A stretch of 64,000 nt of DNA. It comes from Wallacemonas rigidus (lineage: Eukaryota; Euglenozoa; Kinetoplastea; Trypanosomatida; Trypanosomatidae). The stretch is taken from assembly GCA_030849045.1 (NCBI GenBank), contig JASAOL010000576.1, positions 62,001 to 126,000 of the forward strand, read 5' to 3'. The notes beneath the pieces were generated by a model that did not search any database, had not been told where the DNA came from, and saw nothing but the letters and a program-made list of their open reading frames with translations. Of the stretch, positions 28,301 through 40,300 are shown in pieces (the stretch's first letter is position 1; every line of letters begins with the position of its first letter). The position numbers were made by a program, and so were the translations under genes.

Positions 28301-31300
28301 GAGTTTTTATCTGGTTTTTTGGTCAAGCCGAATGCGCGGGTGGAGGCCGTGGAAAAAGACTTTGCACGTCTCATCGTCAGCGGCAGCACCGCACGCGGCA
28401 AGTCGGTCCGCGTGTCCAGCGCCGGTGGTCCTCACGGCAGCAGCGCGGCGTCAGCGGCGTTGTTCGCCAACTTACGCGGCTGTGCACGGGAAGCGCTTGA
28501 AATTGTATTTCACTGCCTCTCAGCGCAGGCCATCTCTCTGCCGGAAGCACGCATGCGAGGGGCGCTCCTGCTGGGCATCAACAGTACTCACGGCGATCAG
28601 CAGCCGCAGCCGTGGTTCCCCTTCGCTACGCACAAGGCGTTCAGCATTGAGGAGGAAGACGCACACCTGATGGAAGAAGTCGGCGCGCGGCTACTCGCGG
28701 CCGCTGAGCAGTCCAAGGCCGACGCGCTGATGTCAGAGATGGCCGGGGCACAGGCGGCTGGTGCCGATGGTGCGGGTACGGGCAAAGGTCACAAGAAGTC
28801 CAAGGCCAAGGCTACCGCGGCGCCGGCGACGAGTCAAGCAGGCCACAACAATCACAGCACCGGTGTGTCGACATCTGCTGCGACCACCAGTGGAGGCGCC
28901 ATTGGTGGTTCGACGGAGGCCTCATCGACGGGTGCCGCTGATGCCGTGATGGAGGACCCGGTCTTCATCACATTCTTGTCGGTGCACAATGTGTTCCCTC
29001 ATCTCTCGCGTCTGGCACGGTGGGAGCGGTTGGAGTCTGCCGAAGCGCTGTCCGCCGCCGCAACGGAGTACGCGTCGCGTAGCACGCCGGGTCTCGCGAG
29101 CTCGCCAACACTGCGTCTGCCCCTTGCGAAGGGCCATCAGGCCGCCACGCGCTCACCTCTCGGTCTCCACGTGGAGAATCCGTTGGAGAAGGAGATTGTG
29201 CTGCTGCTGCGCTTGTATCTGGGTCTCTTCCCCACCGCGTGCCATGCCGTGTACATGCGTGCCGGTGCCGTCCTGGGCTATCTTCTCCGCTCGTGCCGTG
29301 GCGCGGCAATGAAAGCCCAGCAGCAGCAGCAGCAGCAGCGACCGAGTCACGCAGACCATGGGCTCGCGCCGACGACGCCGCACCTTCTCGCCTCAGTGGA
29401 AACAGCCGTGCGTCTGCTGCAACATCTGCACTTCAGTGTGCTCGTCTCTCATGTCGCCGCGGAGACGTGCTGCCCGGTCGATGACGTACTCCTCACGCGC
29501 CACGCGAATTTGAGGCTTGTGGGGCTATCGAGCGCACTCGCGACGCACTCGTCCGTGGCGTCGTCAACCGAAAGTACACATCCAAACGCGATCGAGGCCG
29601 AGGCGGTGCAGGTCGTCAAAGGCCCCACCGCGCTCCTTAGCGGCTTGGTGATCTCGGTGCATAAGCTCATCGCTGCGCAGGAAGATCACGCCAACACACA
29701 GAAGAGTTTATTTCGCCCCATCACGACATCGCCATCTTCGGCGACGTCCCCCTCGTCGACTGCCTCCGCCCAGTCGCGCGCCTATCCTCTCTGCACCCCT
29801 CAGCTCGCACCAGCCGAGCTTCTCCGGCAGTTGGCGAGCGCGGTCATGGGTGGTGCCACGACCGCATCGTGGCCGAGCCGCCCTCTTCTTGGCTCAACAG
29901 TAGATATCAGCTACGCCTGCGCCGCTTTATTTGAGCAGACGTTGTTTGTGACGGCTGACCTTATTTTACATGAGGCCACCACATCCATCGCGTACCGTCG
30001 CGATGCGCGTCAGAACCGCGAGCGGCTGGGATTGATGAACACGCCTTTCCATGATCCTACACCGTCCATGGTGCGGGCGCCGGTGCTAGAGCACGAGCGC
30101 GACCGAATCTTGAGTGGTGCGTCGCCCTCTTCGATTCCGTCGTCATCAAAGTTAAAAACCGAAGAGGAGGTCGACGAGGCGCAGGAAAAGACGTACTTCC
30201 AAGTGGTGATTCGCACTGTGGAGGCTTTGGCGACGACGGGCGCAGTCGACCCCGCGCTTCTTGGCCGGCTCACGCACTCACTGGCAGACACAGCGCTGCA
30301 GGACCTAGAAGCAGTGCAAAGGACAACAGGCCAACCCGCGACGTCATCGCCAAGCTGGAACGGAGAAGACGGCAAAGACGACGTGACCATCAAGAAAGAA
30401 AAGAGCGCGCTCATGTCCCTCACACGGCCGTCAGGAAAGACCGTCGGACGTGTGGACGAGATCCCTCTGCCGACGTATCCGCGTGAGCGTCAGCTGCAAG
30501 ACTTGTTGGAGCGCGCGCGACTGGCGCATGCGTTTGTGACCATCGCCACGCAGCTCGTGGTGCGTCGAGCTGAGACTCTTGAGCGTGTTGTGTCGGGTGC
30601 AGGGGTGGTGCGCACCAAAGCATCTTTACAGGTGTCAGCCTCGCACGCCGTGCGGCTTCGGCAAGCGCTCGAGGACACGCACACAGATCTGACGCGCACC
30701 GCGGCGCAGCTCCGGTGGTACGTAGCACTGCTGTGCGCACAAGCCGCGGCCTACACACAACGCCAAGAAGATATCCGGACCCTGCTTGACCGTCAACTTC
30801 ACAGCGACATATACGGGGTTGCCTCCGCCAAAGAGACCCGTATTTTGGCCACTCTGCTCAACGAAGAGCCCGCGCTGCCGCAGTCTGTGGAGGCCGAAGA
30901 GGCGAGCCTCATCAGCGCGACGTACCACGATCCGCTGAAGAGCGCCACCGTGATGCTCGCGCTGGCCACTGTTGTGCCGAAGCCGCTGTCCGCCCAGCGT
31001 GAACTCCTCAGTAGGGCTTTTGATGTGCTCTTGAAGCTCGAAAACGCGCCCAAATCACAATCCCGTGCCGCCTCTGTAGATGGGGAACGAAGCACAGCTG
31101 GCGCACGCGCCAAGTCCAAGAAAAAAGGCGCGAGTGAGGTGTCCGCAGGACCGTCGACGGCGGCCGCCACGGGGCTCTTTTCTCGTCTCATGATCTGGGG
31201 CTACGCCGCGTCCACGAGCGCTAGGCTCGGCGTCATGTCCCTCGCCAACACAGCGCGAAGCGTGCTCTACCGACACTACGTGTACGAGCCTCCGTCGCTG

Positions 31301-34300
31301 GTGCAATCAGCACAGACAACCCAGGGCAGGGTGGGCCCCGCCAAGGACACCAGTCGATACGAATCGGTGGAACAACAGCTGCGTGCGTACCAACTCCAGC
31401 CCCGGTTCGACGCACTCCCGAATTGTTCAGAAGGGGCGCTGAACACGCTCTGCCACGCGCTGCTGGATCTGTCACAGTTGGAGTTATCTGCGCTGAGTGA
31501 CGGCCCCACGGCGACTGCCGCGCCTCACCGTACGCCCACGCGCACGAGTGAGAACCAGCAGATCGGCCTCCGTTGCGCATACCGACTCCTCTTCGCCCTG
31601 CAGCTCCTCGCCATGCGTCAGGCAGACAGGACTGGCAGCGGCACGGGCACAGGCGGTGCTGACGCGAAGAGCACATCCGCGTCCGCGTCGGCCGCCAACG
31701 CGGAGAACACGGCTACCGCTGGTAAAAGCACGCCGCGAAACAACAAAGCAAGCGGATCGACGAAGTCCAAGGCGGAACATGAACCCAGCAGCCCCGCAGG
31801 AAGCGCCTCGGTATCGCTTACGAGCTTTGGGACAACCGTGGACGCGTCGCGCGTGACCTCCGTCATCGTGACCGACGCACTCACCTTTCGTTGTGCGCAT
31901 GCACTACTTAACGCCTTGCTGCCTGTACTCGAGGATGATGCCTTCTGTGCACACGTGGTGGCCCCGCTCGTGGCTTTGTGCCACACCGTCATCGGTCTTC
32001 GTCGCGGCGCGGTGTGGTGTGAGGTGAACACGCAACTCTTTGCGATTCGCGTGGTCAAGGCTATGCGAGATACGCTGGACCGCCTTACCGCTCAGAGGCC
32101 GCCGCCGCCGCGTGCGCAGCCTGAGGTGCGGGCAGCCGGATCGTCGTCACCGTCCGTGGGGGGTTCGCACGGTTACGACACGGACGCGCTTACGCACCTC
32201 ATGCACCGCACATTTGTACACGCGTGGAATGCAGTCTACAGCTTCCCGAGTGTGCGGCAGCAGCGCTTCTTCAGCGCGGTCGCTGCAGAAAGCACCCACG
32301 CGCGCCAGGTACTGAACACCAAAGACGGTGTGCCTCTGCCGCCTGAGCACGGCACGCGCGCGGAGGACGAAAACGCACGCGCGCAGCCTCAGAACGCAGC
32401 CGGCCGAGCACGCCACGGGCAGAACCAAGCGAAGGCCGACGAAAGCGCCGTCAATACCAGCAGTGCTGCGGCCACCGCAACAGGCGCGCCCACCGCTGAG
32501 GACAGTCAGAGCACCGCGGACGACGTATTTCTGTTCGCCGGCGCGCAGTACGCACCGGCACCGAGTGCGGCTTTTATATACGATACGATGCCCGTTGAGT
32601 ACCTCGATTGCCTTGAGTACCTCCTGCTCAGTCGATGCACGCCGGAAGCTGTCGAGGATCTCCTCCATCCCCGACCTGTGCCTCCTCCGCCTCGGCTGCC
32701 ACCACTTCCTCACCCCACGCCCACCTCGGTGTCGACAGCGGCAAAGGGAGAAAGCACGCTTGTGCGGACCGCGTCATTGGAGCATCCGCCCGCACGCGGC
32801 TCGATGCAGGCGGGAAAAAAGATGGCCACCGTCGCCGTACGACGGGTCTCGTCACAGCTGCCGCATACCACGTCCGGTGCACCAGGCAGTGGACGCCTCC
32901 GTCAAGGGCTCTCCACCGGCGGCTCCACCTCCAGCCAGACAGCGGAGGAAGCGGCGGCGGTGAGCGAGGCCTACCAGGTGCAGCAACAAGAGAAGCGCGC
33001 GGTGGAGCGTGAGGTGATGAAGACACAGCTACAAGAGCGTCTGCGCATGCAGGCGGACTACGCAATCGCCTGCTGTCTCGGCGATGACCCCCTTCATGGT
33101 CTGCCCGATGTGGTCGTCCAACTCGCAGAGGCCCTCGCACGTGAGTACACCTCGGCCGCCCTCTCTTCCACGCGGGTGGCTTCGTTCACGTCGTCGGCTC
33201 ACGTCAACATGAACAGCGGTGCGAGTAGCGGCACGCCTGTCGAGGTTCTCGAGCATTACGCGCACGACCCGCTCCAGACGCGCCTCGCGGTGAGTCTGGT
33301 GGTGTTCTACCTCCGTCACAATGACACGCACAACGCACGGGCGGTGGCCAAACTGGCGCTCTCCAAGGCAGCCGAACAGTGGCGAGATATGAAAGCATTC
33401 CGTGCCAACATGGAGGTAGGCCTGCGGCAATGGCAGATTCAACACGGCTTCGTCCTTTCCGATCGCCCGCACTTAGCGAGCGGTGGACGCGGTGAGGACG
33501 CCGACGACAACGATGGTGCGGAGGGCGACGGCGGTGAGAAGGTCCAGCCTGGCGCACGACGCTCACGCTCAGAAGCCGCCAAAGGCAAAGGAAAGAGTGG
33601 CGCGGCATCAAAACGGACGAACAGCAACACCGCCGCCGGTGGTAAAAAGAAGGCGGCGAGTCATCCCAAAGGCCGTCACCGCGGTGCAGGCGGCAACAGC
33701 AGTCTCGCTGATGGCGAAGCTGGTGAGGCCGTAGAGGAGGGGCCCGACCAGCGATTCCTCACCGTGACGCGCGTCTGGAGCTCAGCCGAGCAGCTCATGT
33801 TGAAGCAGATCACACGTAGTGTGACGTGGCTGCGCCGTCGTTACGCCTTCAAGTGGCTTACCCGACGTTTCTTCCAGTTCAATGGCCCTGCGCAGGCACA
33901 GCTTCGCATGTACACAGCCGCCACGATGTGTATGGAGAGGAACCAGCTGGAGGCGTCCAAAGGAACAGGCTCCAGTCAAGCCTCACTCGTGCAGCAGATC
34001 GCCTTCATCCGGTCGCAGTCGTGCAAGGGTGATGCGGCGACGGGTGGACCTCTCGCAGTGGGACGTCGCTCTCCGTCCCCTGCACTTGCAACACGCCCAG
34101 CCTCGCCATCCACGGCTGTGACTGCTTCGAGTAAGGGTAAACGCGCACAGCAGCAACACCCGGCTGAAAGCGAAGTAGCCACGGCAGAGCAGGCGCGGGA
34201 GGAGAGTGAGAAGCTTGATCTGCTTATCGCGGAGCACAGCCTCCGCGCAGCCAAGTTATTTAATCAGGCTTTTCTCCCTGCGAAATCCGTGCGTGCGGTA

Positions 34301-37300
34301 TGTCATGTGGTGCAGCACCTGCGACAGGCTCTTTGTGCACAACTGCCAGATGGCTTTGTGCTCTCTGCGGGCGACCCATTCTCCGAGGTCACATCAGGCG
34401 GTGCCGGCGCTGCGCTGTCTGCGCGCCGCCGCCGCAGTGACCTCTTTGACGATGATCAGTACTCGGAGTACACGTCATCGAGATGGAACGACGGAGGCAG
34501 TGTGGTGAGCGGCCGCGGTGGTGGTGGTGATGTGACAGCGCTTGCCGCCATCGATGTGGCCAGCTTCCTTCCGACAGCGGTCGTAGACACGCTCCGGCAG
34601 CTGGCGCCGTGCCTGGTCGCCCTTGCAAAGGAGCTGCTGTGTGCGATGGCCACTGTCGCCCTCGGATACTGCGATCATCGTCATGACCTCGAGGTCACGC
34701 TGCCATCAGCCATCAAGACCGGTGCGTACGTATGTTTGCAAGAGCAGCTTCACTTCCAAGGCATCGTCCCATCCCTCGTTGTCTGTGTCTCGCCTGCGGG
34801 TCAATTTGAAGAGAAGCGCCACGCTCTTTTGACGCAGCAGACACACACGCGTGACACGAAGCAGATGCAGCGACGGCTGCGTGAGTGCGAAGAAATGGAG
34901 CGGACCACGCGCGTGCTGCTCATTGAAACGTACAAGTCGGAGCTCGTCGCACTCGTTGAAAGCCGCGCAGAACAAGAGACCGAGGCCGGCCGAGAAGATA
35001 GCGCGGCGGTGTGGTTTGAATTCGTGCACACGGTACGCGCATACGGCGCGGGCTGGAATGAGCTTGATCTGCTCTCGCCGGAGAGTCGTGCCCGTCGCGC
35101 GCAGCCACTGCACACGTCCTCACGTCGACCACCGCGCATGTTCACCGTGGACGGGGCCACCGCCACCGGTGCAGGTGCCGGGGGCGTGATGGGGACAGCC
35201 GATAGCGAGTCTGGCGCCGTGGGTGCGTCGCGCCGACGCGCAGGGCAACCTACCTCAACCTTGGTCTACTTCCCGTTCGAGACGCCGCTCCTTCGACGTC
35301 GTTTGTGGACAGATGCGACGACGACCGACGCGCCTGCAGCAGTGGGGACCTCATCACATGGGCAGACTACCAACGGTGGCCGTGGCGCCGCGTCAGCTGC
35401 CGCGAGTGAAGCGACCGCACCGACACTGCACGCGCTGCGGCTCGGCTCCGATATGCCTGAAACACTCTTAGTCGAGTCGCTCCTCTACCTCGTCCGTGCC
35501 GTGCACCTCACACACCAGAAGGAGGCTGTTCAGCTGTGTCTGGCGGCCAACGCCTTGACGAGCGGACGCTACGCGACTTCACTCCTCTCGCTCGCCATGA
35601 CGATTCAGGCGGCCATTGGCGTGTCCAGCACGTCAGAACTGCTGCGCGCCTATCAGCTCGCACGCGCGGAGACGCCTGTGGGGGTTGGTCTGCTCGAGGT
35701 GGCACGGCGTGGCTGGCAGCGGTACACGTTCACCGACGCGTTCCAGCGCGCACGTCAACGCCTAGGCCGCTCGCTCCTACCGGCTCTGAAGCACTTCGAA
35801 GATCCTGCCGCCGGTGGTGCGTTGGCGACAACGGCAACCATCATCGCCACCAACACGAGCCCCGCACCCGAGATGCCCTCACACGGCTCCTTCGACTACC
35901 GCATGGGCGGCGGTGATGGTGCGCTAGGCGCGGCCACGCTCAAGGTGAGTCTCAAGACAGTGGTGGCGCAGTACGAGGTCGCACTCGCCGCTCTGCGCCG
36001 AAATCGTGACTTTGGTCTGGCGGGCGAATGCCTGAGTGAAATGGCTGAAGTGTATCTCCTCCACCGCAGCCGCACCGAAGCGGAGGCGTGCTGGCGGGAC
36101 GCGGTTGATTCACTTCTCGAGACGCCGCGGAGTCTGCAGACCTGGCGTACGGCCCCGTGCGATGCCTCACAGCTGACGTTCACGCGGGTGCTGCTGGCTG
36201 TCTCCGCCCTCAGCTCGCTGGCCATGTACGCTTTCCGCGAGCAGCAGCGCAAGGCCGTGGACGCGTGTGTGCTCGCGGCCTCCCTCGTCGATCGACTGCT
36301 GACGGAGGTTGGTATTTCCCTCATGCTGCCAGAGCGGGCGTTTGACTACGCGGGACACCGCATTACCGGGCTGCACCGCGCGCTGTGCTATCTGGACCTA
36401 CCGTTGCGCCAATACCAGCAGATCCACAAGGTTGTGCACCACATGCTGTACGTGTCCCAGACGCTGCTCGAATTCGACTATGCAATTCACGCGAGCCTCG
36501 TCGCGACGTTCGCCGAGTACCTCGCGCACCGCTTCGCCAAGCACTGGGTGATGGTCGTGGAAGCGCGACTGCTGCGTGCGCGTGCGGCCGCGAAAAGCGG
36601 GCACTTCACCGCCGCCTTCGACACACTGAGATCGGTGTGCCTTGGTGAGGCGTTTCCCGACGCCGTGCTTGCTTTGGCTCCAATCGGTGACGTACGTGAC
36701 TCGATCGTGCTTGGCCAACACTTTGCACGCGCCATACGTGGTGGTGTCGGCGGTGGGGCGTCAACGGCGGTGAGTGCCGCTGGCGACACGAAAAAGGCGC
36801 AGCGACCGCAGAGCAACGTAACGCATGCGGGTGGCGCTGGTAGTGGTGGGAATCACAACAACAGTGGTATGAGCGTTGGTGGTGGTGGTGCCGCCGGTGG
36901 TGCCTTATCCACTGCAGACGGAGGTGGTCCGACGTTCAATCAAGCGACGGTGCCGGGGCCTGTTGACGGCCACGCGCACGCGTCTGTCTTGGAAGTCTTC
37001 TTGACTCTCCAGTACCGCAACGATCAGGTGCCCAGCAGCGCCGCGAACGCCGATTACGTGGCGTGGTTCGTGGCAGCGTGCCTGCCCAACTTCTCAAGCT
37101 TGGCGGCGTCCGCGGCCACAACGACAACCACGCCAACATCGACGGGTGCAGCAGGTCCATCATCAAGCAGCAGCGGCTCGGACGTGCCATGCATCAACCC
37201 TGCTCTGTGTCTGGACGCAGGTCTCGCTGAGTGGCTCGGCCCGTTGATCGCCCCCCGCGTCGTGCTGGCCGTAGCGGAGGTGCTGGTAAGCCTCGGCGGC

Positions 37301-40300
37301 CGCGAAGGCGCCTATCAGTGGGGTGAGGGCGTCATTGGCGATATGGCGACCGCCATCGCCTGGTCAAGTCGCCCTGCATCGGCCCGCACAAGCGGACGCA
37401 GCACAAGCCCACCAAGCAGCCGTGCATCGCCGGGCAGTGCCGGAAGCGGCGCCAACAGCCATTCGAAAGCAGCCTCAACGCTCGCCAATGGCACACCGAC
37501 ACCGCCCAGACACGGTGCGGCTATTGTGGTGGAGAGTGGACCTGCCGTTGTGCTGCGGAAGCCCACGGCCTGCACCGTCGCACTGCAGGTTGCGGAACCT
37601 CTTCTCGACTGGCTTCGGCACAATCTGATCTGTCTCTCGCCACTCCCCCTTGCAGACGCGGGTACGCAGTCCGCCAGCCAGACGTCGGCTTCCGGTCGCG
37701 GCGGCACATCCGGCCGTTCGCTGAGCACCGCGAACGGGCTTTCAAGTCGTGCTGGTGGTGCGGCGGTGGTAGGCTCGCCGTCCTCCGCAGCTGGACTTGG
37801 TGTCGAGAGCAGTGACACCCAAATGCAAGCGCTGGTGCAGCAACAACGCGTGTCGCAGGCCGCGATGGTACGTCATCACGCGACACATCTGCGCGCTGTC
37901 GCCTTGCTCGCCCGCGGGCGTGTGCGGCAAGCGGGGGACTTGATGGAAGCGCACATCGCAGAGTACAATGGGCTGACCGCGCTCGGTGAGCCGAGTGCCG
38001 CAGACAGTGTTGACGCGACAGGCGCATCGACTGCTGCAGCAGAGGCGGCGGTCGGGGAGGCGGGGGTGCGAGGCCGGAGCACCAACAGCGCCAGTGCGGC
38101 TCGCTCTCCCTCTCTCTCGCGTGGCCAGAACACCAAACTCACCCGGCCCAACGCCGCTACTGAGGCGACGTTCTCCTTATTGGGCAAAGGCTTTGGGGTG
38201 AGTGCCGTTGTGTGCACGCCCTCGTACTTCCTCACCGTGGGGCACACCCATTGGTGTCGCGTGTACGCGGTGTTGACTGCCAGTTACTTCGGTCTGCGTC
38301 GCTTTCAAGCGATGGAGGCGACAATACGCCACGCGTTGAGCCTGTGCGAGCAGTGCGAAGACCCGTACAGCGCACGGATGTTCCAGCTCTACCAGTGTGC
38401 CGCACAAGCACAGCGTGGACAGCTCGAAGACGCGGCGGAGACAGCTCGGCAGCTACACAGTATGTCGAGCGCGCTTAGCTTCGCCCCTCACAACCTCGAT
38501 GCGATGGTGATGAAGGCTGCCTCGGCACGAGAGAACGAAGGCAGTGGTGAGGGTGTGGGCGGCGGTGCGGTCCCCTCAGTGGCCAATACCGGTGCCGCCA
38601 GTCGCGGGTCAGAACAGCTGGTCGCGCAGCTCTGGCGACTCGCCGTACCGTGCGCGCACACTGTGGCGGCGGCCGATGCCTGGGATGTTACGACGCTGCT
38701 CGTGCTCGATTGGATCGAGCAGGCTCTGGCGCAACAAGCGAATCAACAAAGCACACTCCGCACGGACGCTGATGAGGCGATGGACAGTCGTGGCAAGGGA
38801 AAGGCTGGCGGTCGTCGTGGTCTCCGGTCTAGGACGAACAAGAAGAAAACACAGCATGGTAGAGGCAGTGATGAAGAAGACGATGAAAAGGACAGTGAGG
38901 GTCTTGCGGCCGCACACACCGGTGGTAGCGGGCTGATTGCCTCATCGCGCTCGCGCGCTGTTTGTGCTCTGGCCGCCGGTGCCTTCTTCGCGGGTGTGGT
39001 GCCGTGGTTCGCGCGCGATGCGGACGCCACACACGGCCGCGATGACCCCGCGACCTCGCCGAGCGATGGCAGTGCCCGTCGCTCACCACTCACTCGCAAG
39101 GCGCCTCCGCACACACCCGGCTCGATGAGGCTTCCCCACTGGGTGATCTCACCCCACGCATCAAGGCTGGCGTGGAACAACGCGACTTTGACGCAGCTGC
39201 ACGGTGCAATGAACGCCTTCGCGGCCGCGCTCGTCACGCCCGCTGCGACGCGTAGCGAGATTCATCAAGCGATGGGTGCGCTCTCGCAGGCGTTGGAAGG
39301 TGTCGCACCGCAGTACGACACTCGTGCGCACCCGACGCAACTGATCGCCACGAAGCTGATTTTGGCTCGCGCGGCACTACATGTGGTGGACTGGAACGAG
39401 GTCGTCTACCCATCCGCTACGTCGGTGACCACCTCAGCGGGGATCGCGGGCACGTCCCCAGCGACACCACCTCGTCAAGGAAAAAAAGGTCACACAGGCT
39501 CGACGTCGTCACGGCCGCCGTCGTCGCATGCGCACCCTGGTGCGGTGGGGTCAGAGCTGGATGGGGCGCACCACCGTATGCCGCTGCTTTTCCGCAGTCC
39601 CGCAGAAGCGGTGCAGGCGCTTCCTCATGCTGGTGAAGACTGCGTCCGTGCTACTCGTCTGCCCGCTCGCGGTCTCCTTCAAGGGGCGGCCGCACTTCTC
39701 TTCGACGTCGTCGTTGAGAGCGTGAACGCGGCCGCGCACGACTACGGCGTGCTGCAGGTCGCGCTGCTTGAGCTCGCGGGTATTTTTGCTCGCGTGAGCA
39801 CGATGGCTAAGCGCGCCGCCGCTTCAGCTCCCTCATCATCGGCGACGGTGTCCCTGCAGGCCCAACGCCGGCAACGCATGGCCCTCTCACAGGCCTGTGC
39901 CCCTATCGCGGCGTCATGTACGATACTGGCGATGCTTCTGCACGAGATGCAGACGAATGTGTTTGACCGCACGCGGGCGTTCGTCGACTACGCCACTGAT
40001 GAAGCGCGCATGGTGATGCCTCTCCCCGTACTGCAGCGCGTGCTGCCCGAGCGAGTCGTGGCCACCGTCGAAGCCGCCACGCGGCAACTCGGCACGCTGC
40101 ACAATCATATCGAGACAAGTGCCGCTCTCTCCCCATCTGTGACGGAGGTCGACAAGTTCCATCGCAGTACCGCAGCGGATTTGCCGAGCAGCGGTCGTGT
40201 CCGCAGCGGCAACAACAACAACAGCAGCAGCAGCACCGCAGCGGCGGATGTGTCGACACTCACGCCGGGAAACGGTGTACCCCTGACAAGTCTGATTCAT